NCBI GenBank assembly: GCA_024036415.1
Contig: JAMWET010000727.1
Span: 62,001 to 126,000 of the forward strand
Length of the DNA stretch: 64,000 nucleotides
Reading direction: 5' to 3'
Origin: Prochilodus magdalenae
Taxonomy: Eukaryota > Chordata > Actinopteri > Characiformes > Prochilodontidae
The position numbers and the translations under genes were made by a program. Below are positions 26,378-43,771 of the stretch, piece after piece (positions within the stretch are counted from its first letter, which is position 1; the number at the start of each line of letters is the position of its first letter). The notes beneath the pieces were generated by a model that saw only the letters and a list, made by a program, of their open reading frames with translations, was not told the DNA's origin and made no database searches.

Positions 26378-29356
26378 CTAAAGTGGTTGTGCTACACCTT
26401 TAGAAATATGCCAGTCCTGGAAACAGTTACGTTCTGCAGTGAGGCATAAAGCAACACTGCATCCTTTACACCTCATATTAGTTTCACACAGCTTGCACTG
26501 CACACACAGCGATTTTATCCCAACATCAAAAAAGACAGGCATGCAGGCCTGAGGTGCTCGAGGAGGAGGAGGTGGCGCTGGATGACTGGTTTGAGGATGA
26601 TTGCCCTTCTCCAGCTGCTCAGTTGCCTTTTCTGTTCGGAAGAGGTACTTGCCGTAACTCGTAAGCTGAAGGATGAGACCCTCAATGAAGTCATTCTGGT
26701 TCAAGGACTTTGCCGTTCTGCTAAGTTTCATCTCCTGGTTCAGTAGAAAGCTGTTGTTACAGGCAACATCCAAGGCATAGTAGAAGAAGGCCTTGTCCCA
26801 TGTCTTGTCTTTTTGCAGCTGCCAGTGGTAGCTACATACACTGTCGTACCGATGTGACGTCCTGGTGTACTTGTTGTAGTCTTTGATAACTAAAGGAGTC
26901 AGGCTAGGATTCGATACGTGTTCAGACTCATGGTCAGTACTGTCCTCATCGGAGTGGACTTTGTGCATTGTGCTACACAGTGCCACTTCCTCTGTGCTGA
27001 TCCATTTCACAAACAGCAGGTCGTCCTGTCGAATCCAGCAAACAGACCCTCTCTTTGCATCTTCTGTGAAATTGTTCTTTTGTGTACAAGGGAAGCCCTT
27101 AGCATTAAGACGCACAGGTCCACACAAGCTAGAATGACATGAACTCTTAAATCGCTTAAACATATCAGGTGTGGTATATGCATTTTTCACATAGACATGG
27201 TAGCCACTTCCCAGCAAAACAGGATTTGCCAAGTGTCTTATGAATTCAAAGTCGAGCACCTCTCCTGAAGAAGAATCAATAGCACCTCTGTATACAGAAA
27301 TGTTCCAGATGTAGCCTGTGGAGTAATCACTTATTGCAAGAACCTTGATTCCCACCTTAGGATCACTTCTCTCTGATGTTTTGGCCAGCGATCCACTGTG
27401 TTCTCTAAAAACACGCTCACTGATTGTAAGGTTCCTGTCAGGGTGAAAGTGAGTTTTACATGCTGCAGCCACATCGATCAGCAGTGGCCTAATTTCATAA
27501 AGAGGATCATATCCTTGTTTACCTATTTTGGATTTATTAGCTTTGGCCTTTTTAGGGTCTGAAATGTGGAGGCGCTGATGTATTGCCTCAAAACGACTCT
27601 TCGTCATCACGTCCGAAGGAAGCTCAAACCTGTACAGCTGGTGACTACTCCAGTAGTCTGAAATGGTTGGGGCTTTCACATACCACATATAAAGCAGGAG
27701 CCCAACAAACCTGTAAAATTCTTTCACATTCAAAGGTTTGTCAAATAGCTGCCCACTGCTTAGACTGTCCTTTTGATTGGTGTTCTCCACAATGTTTTTC
27801 ATTAGATTGTGATTAAAGAACAACTTAAAAAGCTCAAGAGGACTATAGGATTTGGTTTGCAGGTACACACCTGGGGCTCTCTGTGGTCTGAAATCTAACT
27901 GTTCAGGTCCCATGTCTTCCTCATGGAAAAGTCTCTGTGCAGTGGTCTCCATTTCAGATGCTCTGACCACAGCCATGTCTGAAACATCTGAGGTGCCAGC
28001 AGTGGAGTCATATAGCTTTCTTTCCGATTCACTGGAGTCCTGCTGCTCTCTGCATGCACAAACCATACCAAGTGATCAGACTGGCACACAAACCGTACAA
28101 GCACAAATGCACCATTTACATACAGGAATGTGGAATTCTAACAGTATCTAATAGCAGACACACTAAGCAAAGCATTACATAGTAAACTGTATTTATTTCT
28201 TTAATAACTTTATTTAAGTCTTACTCTATTTATTGCATTTGACAAACATCAAAAAACTCTCCAATGAAATGGAATTTGTCTTTGAATTAATTATGAAAAA
28301 AACATTACTTAAAGAGTTAAGAAATTAAAATACATAGACAGACATGAGCTTAAATACTGGAATTTGCTTCCAGTCACTTGTGTTTCTTTAGTATTATATG
28401 CAATGAAGAGGTAATGAAAATAATTTACACTCACTACACACAGACACAGCAGTGCACAACATGTATAAAAGTGAATAGGTGAGTGGTGTAAAATGGTAAG
28501 CATGGGTGTAATAACTCTCTAGGAAAAGCATGGTAGTTGCAATACAGCAGATGATACTGATTAGCGAAGTATAAGGGTGATGGTCTGAAGAAAGAAAGAC
28601 TGTAGAGCTCAACAATCTGGGACAGATATTTAACTGCACGATTTACGATCTGTATTACAGCTACAATTGAAGTCCCGGACGGTTATTTGGTCACTAAGAC
28701 CAGAGCATCCTCTTTTTCAGTTTGGTGTGGTTGTGATGTCACACATATAGTTGTTTGGCTGCCTCTGATTGATCTTACTCATTTACAGGCAGCTCTGATT
28801 TTATGATCCTCACTTAACACACAGATTAAATAAAACAAAAGTTAAAATTTCAGCCCCAACAATTAAAAAAATTGCATGCTTCTAAATTGCAATTTCATTA
28901 TAAAATTTGATTCATCTTTCAGCCCTACTGTTATGGTTATATCAGTTCCCTCTCCTCACCTGTTATGCAGTAGTTGAGTAAGGATTTGTAGGCCTACACT
29001 CTGCTGCTCCAGACTCTGCTCTCGCTCGTCTTCTACCACCATCACTCCATCATCCACCGTCCCTACACAGACACACAGCTGTCCGGTATCGTGTTCAGCT
29101 CGACTGTATTACTGTTAGCGGGGTTCACAGACTGCTCGGCTGATCCCAGTGATTCGTAACTGTCAGTTAGCCACTGAAACTGGTCATAGTTCTCGGACAG
29201 CTTCCTTCTTTTGGTTGGACTGTGCAGCTCTTTGCTCTCTGCCTTTACCTGACACAGGTCCCGGTCATGGAGCGCCGGGGCGGCTCGTTTCTCAACCGAA
29301 TGAAGAGGAGAGCAGTGGAGCCAGCACTGTTCGATCGGCGCCGCTTCCTGGGACAT
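26378..29356 (-). CDS. piggyBac transposase-derived protein, catalytic triad lost (two exons; first exon frameshifted as read)
   Basis: The main exon 26378-28049 codes about 556 residues with a piggyBac-type transposase core, followed by Pro-rich and C-terminal Cys-rich segments (CVQCKLCETNMRCKGC...C...H). With residue 1 at 28066, the position of catalytic Asp in L-T-I-D-E is Ser216 (codon 27421-27419). The Asp of V-Y-V-D-N is Lys294 (27187-27185). The Asp of GGVD is His405 (26854-26852). Asp408, matching Asp450 of the insect enzyme, is kept. The ATG at 28066 lies in the intron; the acceptor is TGCATGCAG ending at 28050. The upstream exon (29356-28960) starts MSQEAAPIEQ, has a KRRKL basic patch, and ends phase 2 at a GTGAGG donor. 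It reads through only if the frame changes in a GT-rich stretch near 29068. No terminal inverted repeats were recognised. Probably a host gene exapted from a transposon, but a decaying copy is not excluded. Confidence 0.8.
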
Positions 29357-29516
29357 TTCTGAAGTGGTCAGACAGACAGAACCAGTCCGACTGTTTGTAT
29401 GTCATTTCACACAGTACTAATTCATCTCCATTTCTCTTGTATAAACACTGCCCTTTAAAGGTGCGTGTCACACGTTAAATTAAACGGGGAGAGTATATTG
29501 GCTAGTTGCGTAAGGC

Positions 29517-29537
29517 GACGTTTCCGGTTTCCGGTTC
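29517..29537 (-). promoter_or_regulatory. tandem ETS-type sites upstream of the piggyBac-derived gene
   Basis: The - strand reads CCGGAAACCGGAAACG, two ETS-like CCGGAA cores spaced 7 bp, about 165 bp upstream of the ATG at 29356. Such sites are typical of TATA-less vertebrate promoters. Function is inferred. Confidence 0.45.
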
Positions 29538-29692
29538 TAAGTTTGGTAAGCACAAGCATTTCCGCTTTCCACCGGTCAGCACGCAAAATGTCTTCAAGAC
29601 TTGCCCAAAGTAACCATCAATGATGTTCAGCATATCAATATTGTATTTAACTGTTCATTGTTGAGACTGACACACAAAATACATGGACCAAC

Positions 29693-30297
29693 CTTGTGTA
29701 AAAACGAATGTCTTCGTCTGATCCTGCAAGCCGTTGCAGCCCAAAACGGGACTGCAGTTGTGAAGCTTCAAGCTGGTGTTGTAGCTCTTGTCTTTTTCTC
29801 TTCAGTGCTTCGTTCTCGTTTGCCAAAGCATCTGCCATTGCTGAGGTCGTCGGAGTAACGCAGTAATCATGATCGGGCGCTATCTGCACCTCCATCTCTT
29901 GGTCGGTGTCGGACGCTGCCAACACCGGGGAAGGGCATCTCGGCCGACGTTGCCAAACATTAAGCCTTGGTGCGGGCATGCTGTAATCGTTCCAGGCAAA
30001 AAGACGGGGCACCGCTCCTTTGTTGAGTTTTCTCTTTCCCATGGGCGTCACAACAAATTCGCCTGTGTTGAAATGCCTACTACAGACGCGAGTACTTTGA
30101 AGGGGGCTGAAGTTGTCCCTACGAATCTGTGTAAGCCACCGAGCCCGCACCTCAGGATCCACTGGAAACCTATGAAAGCTAATCTCCGAGTTGTACCTTG
30201 AAGAATTAGCACACAGAGGCACACAGCAATGTAGAGACGTCTTCTTCTCTTGACGTTGATACGTCAGTCGTTTCTCCTTTATCTTAAAAACACTCAT
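29693..30297 (-). CDS. THAP zinc-finger protein, first coding exon
   Basis: A single open exon of 201 codons plus 2 nt. The THAP domain covers about residues 22-95: zinc ligands Cys25 and Cys29 (CVPLC), conserved Trp in ARWLTQI, Cys-x2-His in VCSRHF, and the closing AVPRLF signature. THAP domains bind DNA. After a Ser/Pro linker comes a charged coiled-coil (ALANENEALKRKRQELQHQLEASQ), then GLQRLAGSDEDIRFYTR. That last wording usually leads into a DDE-type transposase domain in THAP-carrying fish transposons or genes derived from them. The exon stops there at a donor (ACAAG then GTTGGT) in phase 2. No continuing transposase exon was seen downstream. The acceptor at 28050 of the piggyBac-derived exon fits this phase. 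Confidence 0.82.
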
Positions 30298-30367
30298 GAT
30301 TGCTATTGCTTTCCACAGATTCGCTCAATTCTCCTCACAACTACTACAATTGGAAACAAATTAAAAG

Positions 30368-30441
30368 AGACGCCATCTTGTGCACACAGCGAATAGCTGC
30401 AGTAAATATTTACATCGCTTCACATAGCGGCTTCTGATTGG
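30368..30441 (-). promoter_or_regulatory. putative promoter of the THAP gene (YY1-type and CCAAT motifs)
   Basis: On the - strand, AAGATGGCG (30379-30371), a YY1-type initiator motif, lies about 75 bp before the ATG. A CCAAT box (30441-30437) lies about 140 bp before it. This is typical of housekeeping TATA-less promoters. Function is inferred. Confidence 0.5.
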
Positions 30442-30713
30442 CTGCGGCTTTGGGTTGTACCACTTGGGGTGGACTAGCAGGGGTGGTTTCTTTACAAACG
30501 TTGTCAGGTACTAACGCTTAGAGTGAATACACCCCTCTGGTGGCCGATGTTATATCGCCCCTTAGTATGTGTGGTCAGTGGTACTAAAGCATCTGTTGTT
30601 AAAACAGCTCCCTGGATTTTCGAAGGACGGATATAAAGACCTGGCGGTCGGCTGCCTCTTGGTTCCTCCTTCTTCCTCCTGTTGCTTCTTCTTGTCAGAC
30701 TGAAGCAGTATTT

Positions 30714-30920
30714 GAAATGGCACACTGCTATACTGGATACTGCATACTGCACACTGACCCCTGTGTGTAGTATACAATACAGTAACACGTTCTGACCTAC
30801 AGTCAATACAATACAATCACATGACCATTTAACTCAGAGCTGTTATAACTGTATCCACTGCTTAGAGCTAGCTGCTACTAGCTGGGTATCTTCAGTGCAC
30901 TACAGGTTTACAGTTTGGTC
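30714..30920. repeat. dispersed repeat R3, second copy
   Basis: Same order of matching strings as 4739-4960 (AAATGGCACACT, CACATGACCA, CTCAGAGCTGTTAT, TTAGAGCTAGCTGCTACTAGC). Related sequence may continue to about 31020. Confidence 0.7.
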
Positions 30921-31602
30921 ACATACTGTATACCACATACTACTCAATAGGTAGATTTTGTATAAGGCCAGTATGTAGTAGGCCAAATGCAGCCTGAATG
31001 TTTGTTGTGCCTCCTGTGTGTGCTTAGCTAGCTATGCTAATAAATGTCATGTTCAAACCAGCAGCTGAATTTCTATGCTGGAAGTGGTAGGAGGCGTAGC
31101 CCATCTTTTTGGGGGGTTTGTCTTTGTTTATTCAGGTTATGTTTTCTATTTTACTTTTGGTTAGATAAGTTAGATCATTGGGGAGGGAAAATGTTTTGGT
31201 TTATTTTGGGGCTTAGACAATCTCTGAAGTTACTGCTAATAAAAATGCATCTTGTGACTTTTGTGTTGCAGCCTAGACAAGCCACAACAGTTGAGATTTC
31301 AACCACTTCATTTAGAGTGATTAGATGTGAAATGACTCACTGTAGAGAAACACCTGCTGATGGGGGTAAAATAGTTGAACGTACTACTTTGTGGGGGTAT
31401 TTTGCCCTAAAACACCCTTCATGAACCTTTTAATTAAGATACAGTTTTTTCACTTTGAACTCAAACTGTATTTCACATGCTAAACACACACAGCATTGCT
31501 TATACCTTTGTATGTCCAATGTAATTTGTTACACTTATCTCTTATTGTCTATTTATTATTTATATGCTATACTGAGATAAACAGAATGCTTAGACAGGTG
31601 TT

Positions 31603-31789
31603 TTCCAACCCTGGTCCTGGAGGCACCATGTCCGGCAGGTTTTAGTGGACAGCCTGTTTTACCACGCCCTCTCCAACTCTGAATGAGCTTGTTAATGAGC
31701 TGATAAGCTGAATCAGGTGTGTTGGGAGTAAGAAAGCACTGAAATGTGCAGGGCAGGGTGCCTCCAGGACCAGAGTTGAGAAATGTTGG
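31603..31789. mobile_element. short MITE with inverted ends
   Basis: TTCCAACCCTGGTCCTGGAG at the left is inverted at the right (CTCCAGGACCAGAGTTGAGA). Internal text (GAATGAGCTTGTTAATGAGC, GAATCAGGTGTGTTGGGAG) matches a very common fish hAT-like MITE. A partial end of the same family lies at about 24205-24240 (CCTCCAGGACCAGGGTTGAG) in intron 4 of gene C. Possible target duplication TTAGA. Confidence 0.75.
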
Positions 31790-33935
31790 GTTAGAAAGCA
31801 ATGGTGTGCAATCAGAGATGGGAAAACAAAATGCTGGATGGAACAATTCTATTTATGTACTGTATCTGTCATGAATAAAGTAAAAAACATCAGCCAAATT
31901 AAAACGCTACTTTGCACTTTCTTTGTTATTGTTTTTGTCCATGAGCAGATCTAAACTGCACACTAGAACGGCTCCAGCGGTGACTCCTTTGTATGTGTCT
32001 ATGTGTCCCCTTTGATGATGTTTTGAAGGTTCTGTAAAAAAAAAAAAAAAAAAGTCTATTAGCCAAATGACAAAAAATCAGATTTAGTAAAGAAGGGTTA
32101 CCCACTGTAGGCACTGAAGGTTTTGCCTGACAGTCAATGTTCTTCAAACAATGCTAAGGTTAGCGTAGCTGACATTTCCTACTGCTCCCTCTCAGATATC
32201 TCCTTATTCTCCTTTACTAGCGTTTTCATACCTTGTTTTTCTTGTTTGTTTGGGCTTCCCATTGGAATCCATTTAGTCTTAAATAGTATTGCCTATGGAT
32301 AGACATGCTAGCATCCAAACAGACATCTGAAATGCCATATCATGTAAGATGGAATGGGAAATGAGAACAAGTAGCTAATTTAAGCTTCATTTGATCTCTA
32401 TCCACTGATTGAGCTACAGTCAGCCAAGGCCACTCTACTTACAAATAGTAAGCATTTTGTTATTCATTTAACATTGATATATAGATAAATGCATCATAAT
32501 TTGTTTTGTGGAGCTGATTAATTTAATAAATTAGCTTTTTTCTTTTACAGGTGGGCTTAAATGGTACATCCATCAAAAGACATGCAAACTGCAGCGAGCA
32601 CATGCTAATATTCAATACACAAACTTTATATTTCTGAATGGAGGCACGGGAGTCACTGCTGTAATGTTTGATATATAGGCTTCAGGCATGGTTTTGAGAG
32701 CATATCTTACATTTAGAAAGGAAAACATTGTCTTTTTTCAGCATTCTTCACTGTGGAACTATTTAAGTATGCTCCATTTAAGCATACCTTATGTATTTCA
32801 ATAGAGAATTTTTTCTAGTAGCCTACAGGTTAACTACATTTTTCTGTTTAAAAGTGTTTGAAAGTAACAGTTTACTGTGTGACGTCAAATTACTGGTCTA
32901 CTTTACTACATAGATACATGCATATATAGATTGATAGACTAAAAACATTCACTGTTATTTAATAAATATGTTGCTGTTTATTTTTTAATAAAAAAATGCC
33001 TGAAATGAAACTAAATCAAATAATTATTTGTTCTGTGTTGTGTACTGCACTGTTTGTCATGTTGAATGTCATTTGTTCAGATGATGATCTTGTTCAAAAG
33101 GGATTTTTCTTACTGTTTTTTTATTAAATATATTGCTGTTTACTTTTATCAATAAATTATGTTATGAGCTTATGTGGAACACACATGGGCTTAAATTATA
33201 CCACGGTACCAATTAAGCCCATGCCAGGTTTTTCCCTAAAATTATGTATTGAGAAATGTACATCAACTAATTAATAAATATTCAAATAAAATTTTGCCCT
33301 TTAACAGATGATGTCACTTACAAAGTATGTCAATATCTAGGAATAATAGCAAAACTTAGATTTTGGTGGGCTTTGGTACACTTACCCTATATCTACACAC
33401 TTGGATGTAACGTTTATATGTAACACTGTGCTGCAAAACATTACCAGCCCCTCTGGAAATCTCCTGACTCTTTTCTCCTGATTTTTCACTCTGACATTAA
33501 ATAAAATCATTCAATATTAAAACAATAATATTTTAAAAGGGTTTAAGATCGAAACAAACTTTTTATTTAAAATTTCTACTGTGTGAACCAGGTTTGTTTT
33601 TAGATGTTCTAGATCAGTCTCACAAAGCAAAGCTGGGCTTGGGATAGTTCACGCCCCCTCCAGCTGGCCTATGCCTGTGTCTTTTATCTTTGACCCCAAA
33701 CTTGACTTAGTTGGAGTAGATTTCCTAAGAGAGTTGGGTAGTAAAACAGGAGATACAGTGAACAGGAGATAAACCGTGCATGAGAGTTTTCACGTGTATG
33801 GCTAAATCAAAGGATCACGTATTTACTGGTCTCTGGTTTTCTCATATGTTTTACATCAAGCATCTTGTTGCATTCAGTAGCTACAATCACATTATAGACT
33901 TTATGGTAAATATACAGTATATTAATTGTTGATGT
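31790..33935. other. AT-rich intergenic stretch
   Basis: No exon or RNA gene was recognised. A 19-base A run sits at about 32036-32054. Several short open frames lack any family signature. Confidence 0.5.
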
Positions 33936-33939
33936 AAAC

Positions 33940-34400
33940 AGTGGTGGACAGTAACGAAGTAAATATAATTCCTTCCTGTACTTAAGTTGTTTGTTTGTGT
34001 ATCTGTACTTTACTGAAGTCGTTCTGTTTTTTGGCAACTTTTTACTGTTTTTTACTTTTTAATGGTGTTTAAAGTTTTTACCTTTTTATTAAACCTAAAC
34101 TTGTAACTATGTTGCAAATAAATCTTAAACTGTAAAACTTTAAACTTTGCTTGTTTGCAAAAACTTTAAACCTTTGCTTGTTTTTGCTTATGATCATTTC
34201 AAAAAGCTAATTAGTGACACTTTTATAGTTATAGACTGTAGAGTCTTTACAAGGAAACTGCTCTCCAGGGAAGTCACATTTTTTACCATTGTTTTTTTAC
34301 TTTACCACATATTTAACACACAAGTGGAGCATTTCTTACTTTTACTAGAGTAAGGTTTCACCTTGGGGATCTCTACTTTTTGTACCAGAATATATTTCCA
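33940..34400. repeat. interspersed fish repeat (GTGGTGGACAGTAACGAAG family)
   Basis: Begins CAGTGGTGGACAGTAACGAA, continues CTGTACTTAAG and TCTGTACTTTACTGAAG, and ends TACTTTTACTAGAGTAAGG. The wording belongs to a widespread fish DNA-element family. Its name is not asserted. Confidence 0.65.
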
Positions 34401-34568
34401 ACTTTATATCAAGCAACTGTTGTGTTGATTTATAGATTTCAACTTTATATTAACTATAGATCTAGTAAAGAATCTCTACAGTCATTGCTTAGTAGTATAA
34501 AGGGAGGGGAGGCAATGGAATACTGTTGGAATGTGGACAATCCTCCTGACACGCTCTGACCCACAGCT

Positions 34569-34692
34569 AACATAAATAAAAGTACTAGAGAGGGAGGCGC
34601 CAAGGGGACCAAGCAAACATACAGGAAGTCAGAATAAGATCTGTGACGAGCAGGAGCAGCGAATAGAAGAGACTGTTGCACATTTCTAAAGA
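34569..34692 (+). promoter_or_regulatory. promoter and non-coding exon 1 of sulfotransferase gene D
   Basis: A TATA-like CATAAATAAAAG (34569-34580) is followed by a putative 5' untranslated exon ending ...CTAAAGA before the strong donor GTAAGT at 34693. The next acceptor, ...GGACTAG, ends immediately before the start ATG at 35040. Exon and promoter are inferred from the splice signals. Confidence 0.5.
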
Positions 34693-35039
34693 GTAAGTCA
34701 CATGATTTCAAATCCCTCTAACTCATTAAGAAATATGAACAGATTAGATATGCATGCATTGGGCTTATGCATATATATATGTAATCATAAAGAATAAAAT
34801 ATACAGAAACTAGACCTTTGGAATGTATTCCTAAACCCTGGAGAATTGGCGACTATGCAGTGAGAGTATTCCAAGGCTCACTTTGTTAATGACAGATGAG
34901 CTGGGAATATCGCACATATACATTAGCCGTTGATACACATTAGCAGTACAGTCGGGATGGGAAACCTGAAATATACGCTCAGTAATAAAGGACTTGGTCG
35001 TACTTTAAATAAATAGCCAGTTTTTCTTGTCTGGACTAG

Positions 35040-41043
<6,004 letters not shown>

Positions 41044-41320
41044 AGATGTTTGTATGAAGGGGTAAAGGGAGGGAGTGAAGACAAAAGGGAAAATATGTGG
41101 CCAAAAGAGTGCATTCTGCTTTTAATGCCATAAAGTACTTCAAGTGTATTAAAATCACAGCAGCAACTGTATTTTTTTTCCCCTGAGCTGTAAATCTGCA
41201 GTTAAAATGTATATTTAAATAAAAAAGTACCCACAAACATTCCTGTTCATCAGGTTTAATCAAAACCAGAATCAGGCTTCAGCACAAAAATACATCAGCA
41301 TTTGGAGGGAAGTAGAGGGA

Positions 41321-41554
41321 ACACGTTTCAGTCTTCAAAGAACACAATGGACTCAAAAATGCTCCATAAGCATACTGAATATGTACGTACTATGGCACTG
41401 GATCATTAGGATAACATCTACAAGGATAGTGTAAATAAGTGACCAGAGACCAACCCAGCAAATGGATGGTATGGGTGGAGTCAAGACACCATCATAACAA
41501 CTGATTGGATTATGCGACAGCACGAAGAACACATACTCAGTTCTGTAATCACAG
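41321..41554. repeat. direct repeat R2, copy downstream of gene D
   Basis: Partner of 39750-39996, starting about 280 bp after the gene D stop codon. Similarity by eye is high but not perfect, with small indels. Confidence 0.9.
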
Positions 41555-43771
41555 GTAAGCATGGAACAGAGTGCACAAACTTAAACCAGTCCTAGCATTT
41601 TCACAGTCTGATTTTGTCAGTAAGAGAATATCAGCTCACGCATCTTCAGGCATTACCCAAGAAACAGCAGAAACAGATAATACAGGGTACAAGTATGAGA
41701 TCAATATAGGATCATGTTTTTATTCCCTCTTGGATTATGCTTAAAGTATTGCACTAGACAGAACTAGTGGAATTTGGGACGTGCCCCAATGTTAAAACGC
41801 TTCAATCTGATGTTACTAGAATACATAGAATTTTATTATCTAAAAAAATAATTCAGTTCCTTTAATGCCAGTCCATGTATTTTGCCTGGAAATGCACTAT
41901 TTAAGATTGTCATTCACAGTAAATACACTTTGTTACTCCAAACACAGCATATTCTTATTTACAACCAATAAAAATAGCAGTATTTACATTTTCTTCTATG
42001 TTACACATATACTCAACGTCGGCTTTGCTCGTGTATTGCTCAAGCATACAAAATGCTGTTGTAGTGTCCAGCAAGTACAGCCATCCTGATAGATATATGT
42101 ACTTGTACTGTCTTCGACATAAAATGCTATGTGAAGTAACTCAACAAACATCGTTCTGTTGAATTTTAGCTTATGCCGTCAGCAGATTGAGCAGCCAAAG
42201 TAATCTAGTAATAATTGGCATCATAATGAATTGATGCTGAAATATTTCTTTCTTTGAAATGATCTCTGGTCCCCAATAAAGCCTTGCTACAATGAGGGAC
42301 AATCTAAGATCGCAGTGTAAGAGTTACTGTTTGACAGTTCAGGAAAGAGTAATGCGAACCGATAAAACAGACTACTACACATCCCTTTTCATTGGAACTG
42401 TTCTTCACTAATGAATAGATGTATTTTGCTTATCGAAAGCATAAAGAGTTCAAGAAATTATGGCATAAACATCCCTAATAAAGCTTCTCCAGATCCATAT
42501 TTGCTGCCCAAAGCAAACCACTTTCTTATCGTCAGGGTTGGGAGGGTCACTTTAAGTATTCCTCTATTACAGACCGTAAATAACCTGTTATTAAAAATGT
42601 AATTGTAAAATAATGCAAAGAATGAGTTTAAAACATCAAACTGATTACTTTCCATGCATTTTGGTTTACTTGTCTTTTAAAGCTGAGTTTTATAGAATAA
42701 CTTTTTATTTAAATTTTACGAAGTGACACATAAGAACAATGTTCATCGGATGAGTGCGCTGCTAATGGATGGCGTGTTATTTAAAACTAGAGTACATGAC
42801 TGAATGCTGTGGATCTCAGTTCAGTTCTGAAAAAAAAAAGATTCATAATGCCTTATGTAGCTTAATGCTTACTTCCCAACCCTGCACATCGTCACCTCGA
42901 AAAGCTTGTATTCTTAAGCAAACTGTGCATAAAGCGGTCAGCAAAAAAATTGTATTTGGCACATTATTCATATTCTCAATCCAAATACTGTAATCTCTTA
43001 AAAAAACAAAGTACTGGAACTCTGTGGTCAGAAATAGTACAATACATAATGAAATATCATGCTGACCTAGAGTACACACGTTATTCAGTTTGCTTCTAAA
43101 AGTTTTCATCTTTTATCGTACTTTGTTTTTGACCGTATCACAGTTTTCATGTTTGTGTACTTGTCTTATATAATACGAGAACACTATAACCTCTGTGAAT
43201 ATAGGCTTTGGGCATTAAATCATTTATCTTTTTGTTTAATGTAGGCACCACATGTGGTGGTATGACCTAGCAAAGATCTGCTGTACTTTTATGTGTATAA
43301 ATAAATTTGCAGCTCTGTCAAACACTTGTTTGTTTGTTTGTTTTAAAGAACACCAAATAAGCTGAAAAAAGTAATTTTCAAAATAGTTTCCATGATGTCC
43401 AGATGCCATGTGCTGTCACTAGCAAATTAGTATTTCATTAAATTGTGCAAACTTTCAGCTTGTTTAAATATTCAACGAGTTTCAGAATGAATTCTTCATT
43501 GATAAATCTCATCTGAATATCTCTCAAATATCCTTCTCTGATGAAACGCTTCCTCATATTTTGTTCTTTCACATTACTCTGGAATCTTCATCTTCAGGTC
43601 TGGGGAAATGAATATGTTCAAGCCATACAGAGTAGCTCAGAGTACCTCATTGTATAAGTCTGAGCTTAACATCTAATATGACTTTCACTCTCTTACTTGA
43701 AGTTCTGGTTATCTGGTAAATGTCTTTAATCTCAGCCTTAACTTTTAGGTTATGAGAGACTAATGATGAGT
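41555..43771. other. intergenic region between two convergent genes
   Basis: Lies between the 3' ends of gene D (+) and the PRRT-type gene (-). It is AT-rich and part of it should be the 3' untranslated region of the - strand gene. No exon or clear repeat was recognised. Confidence 0.5.
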
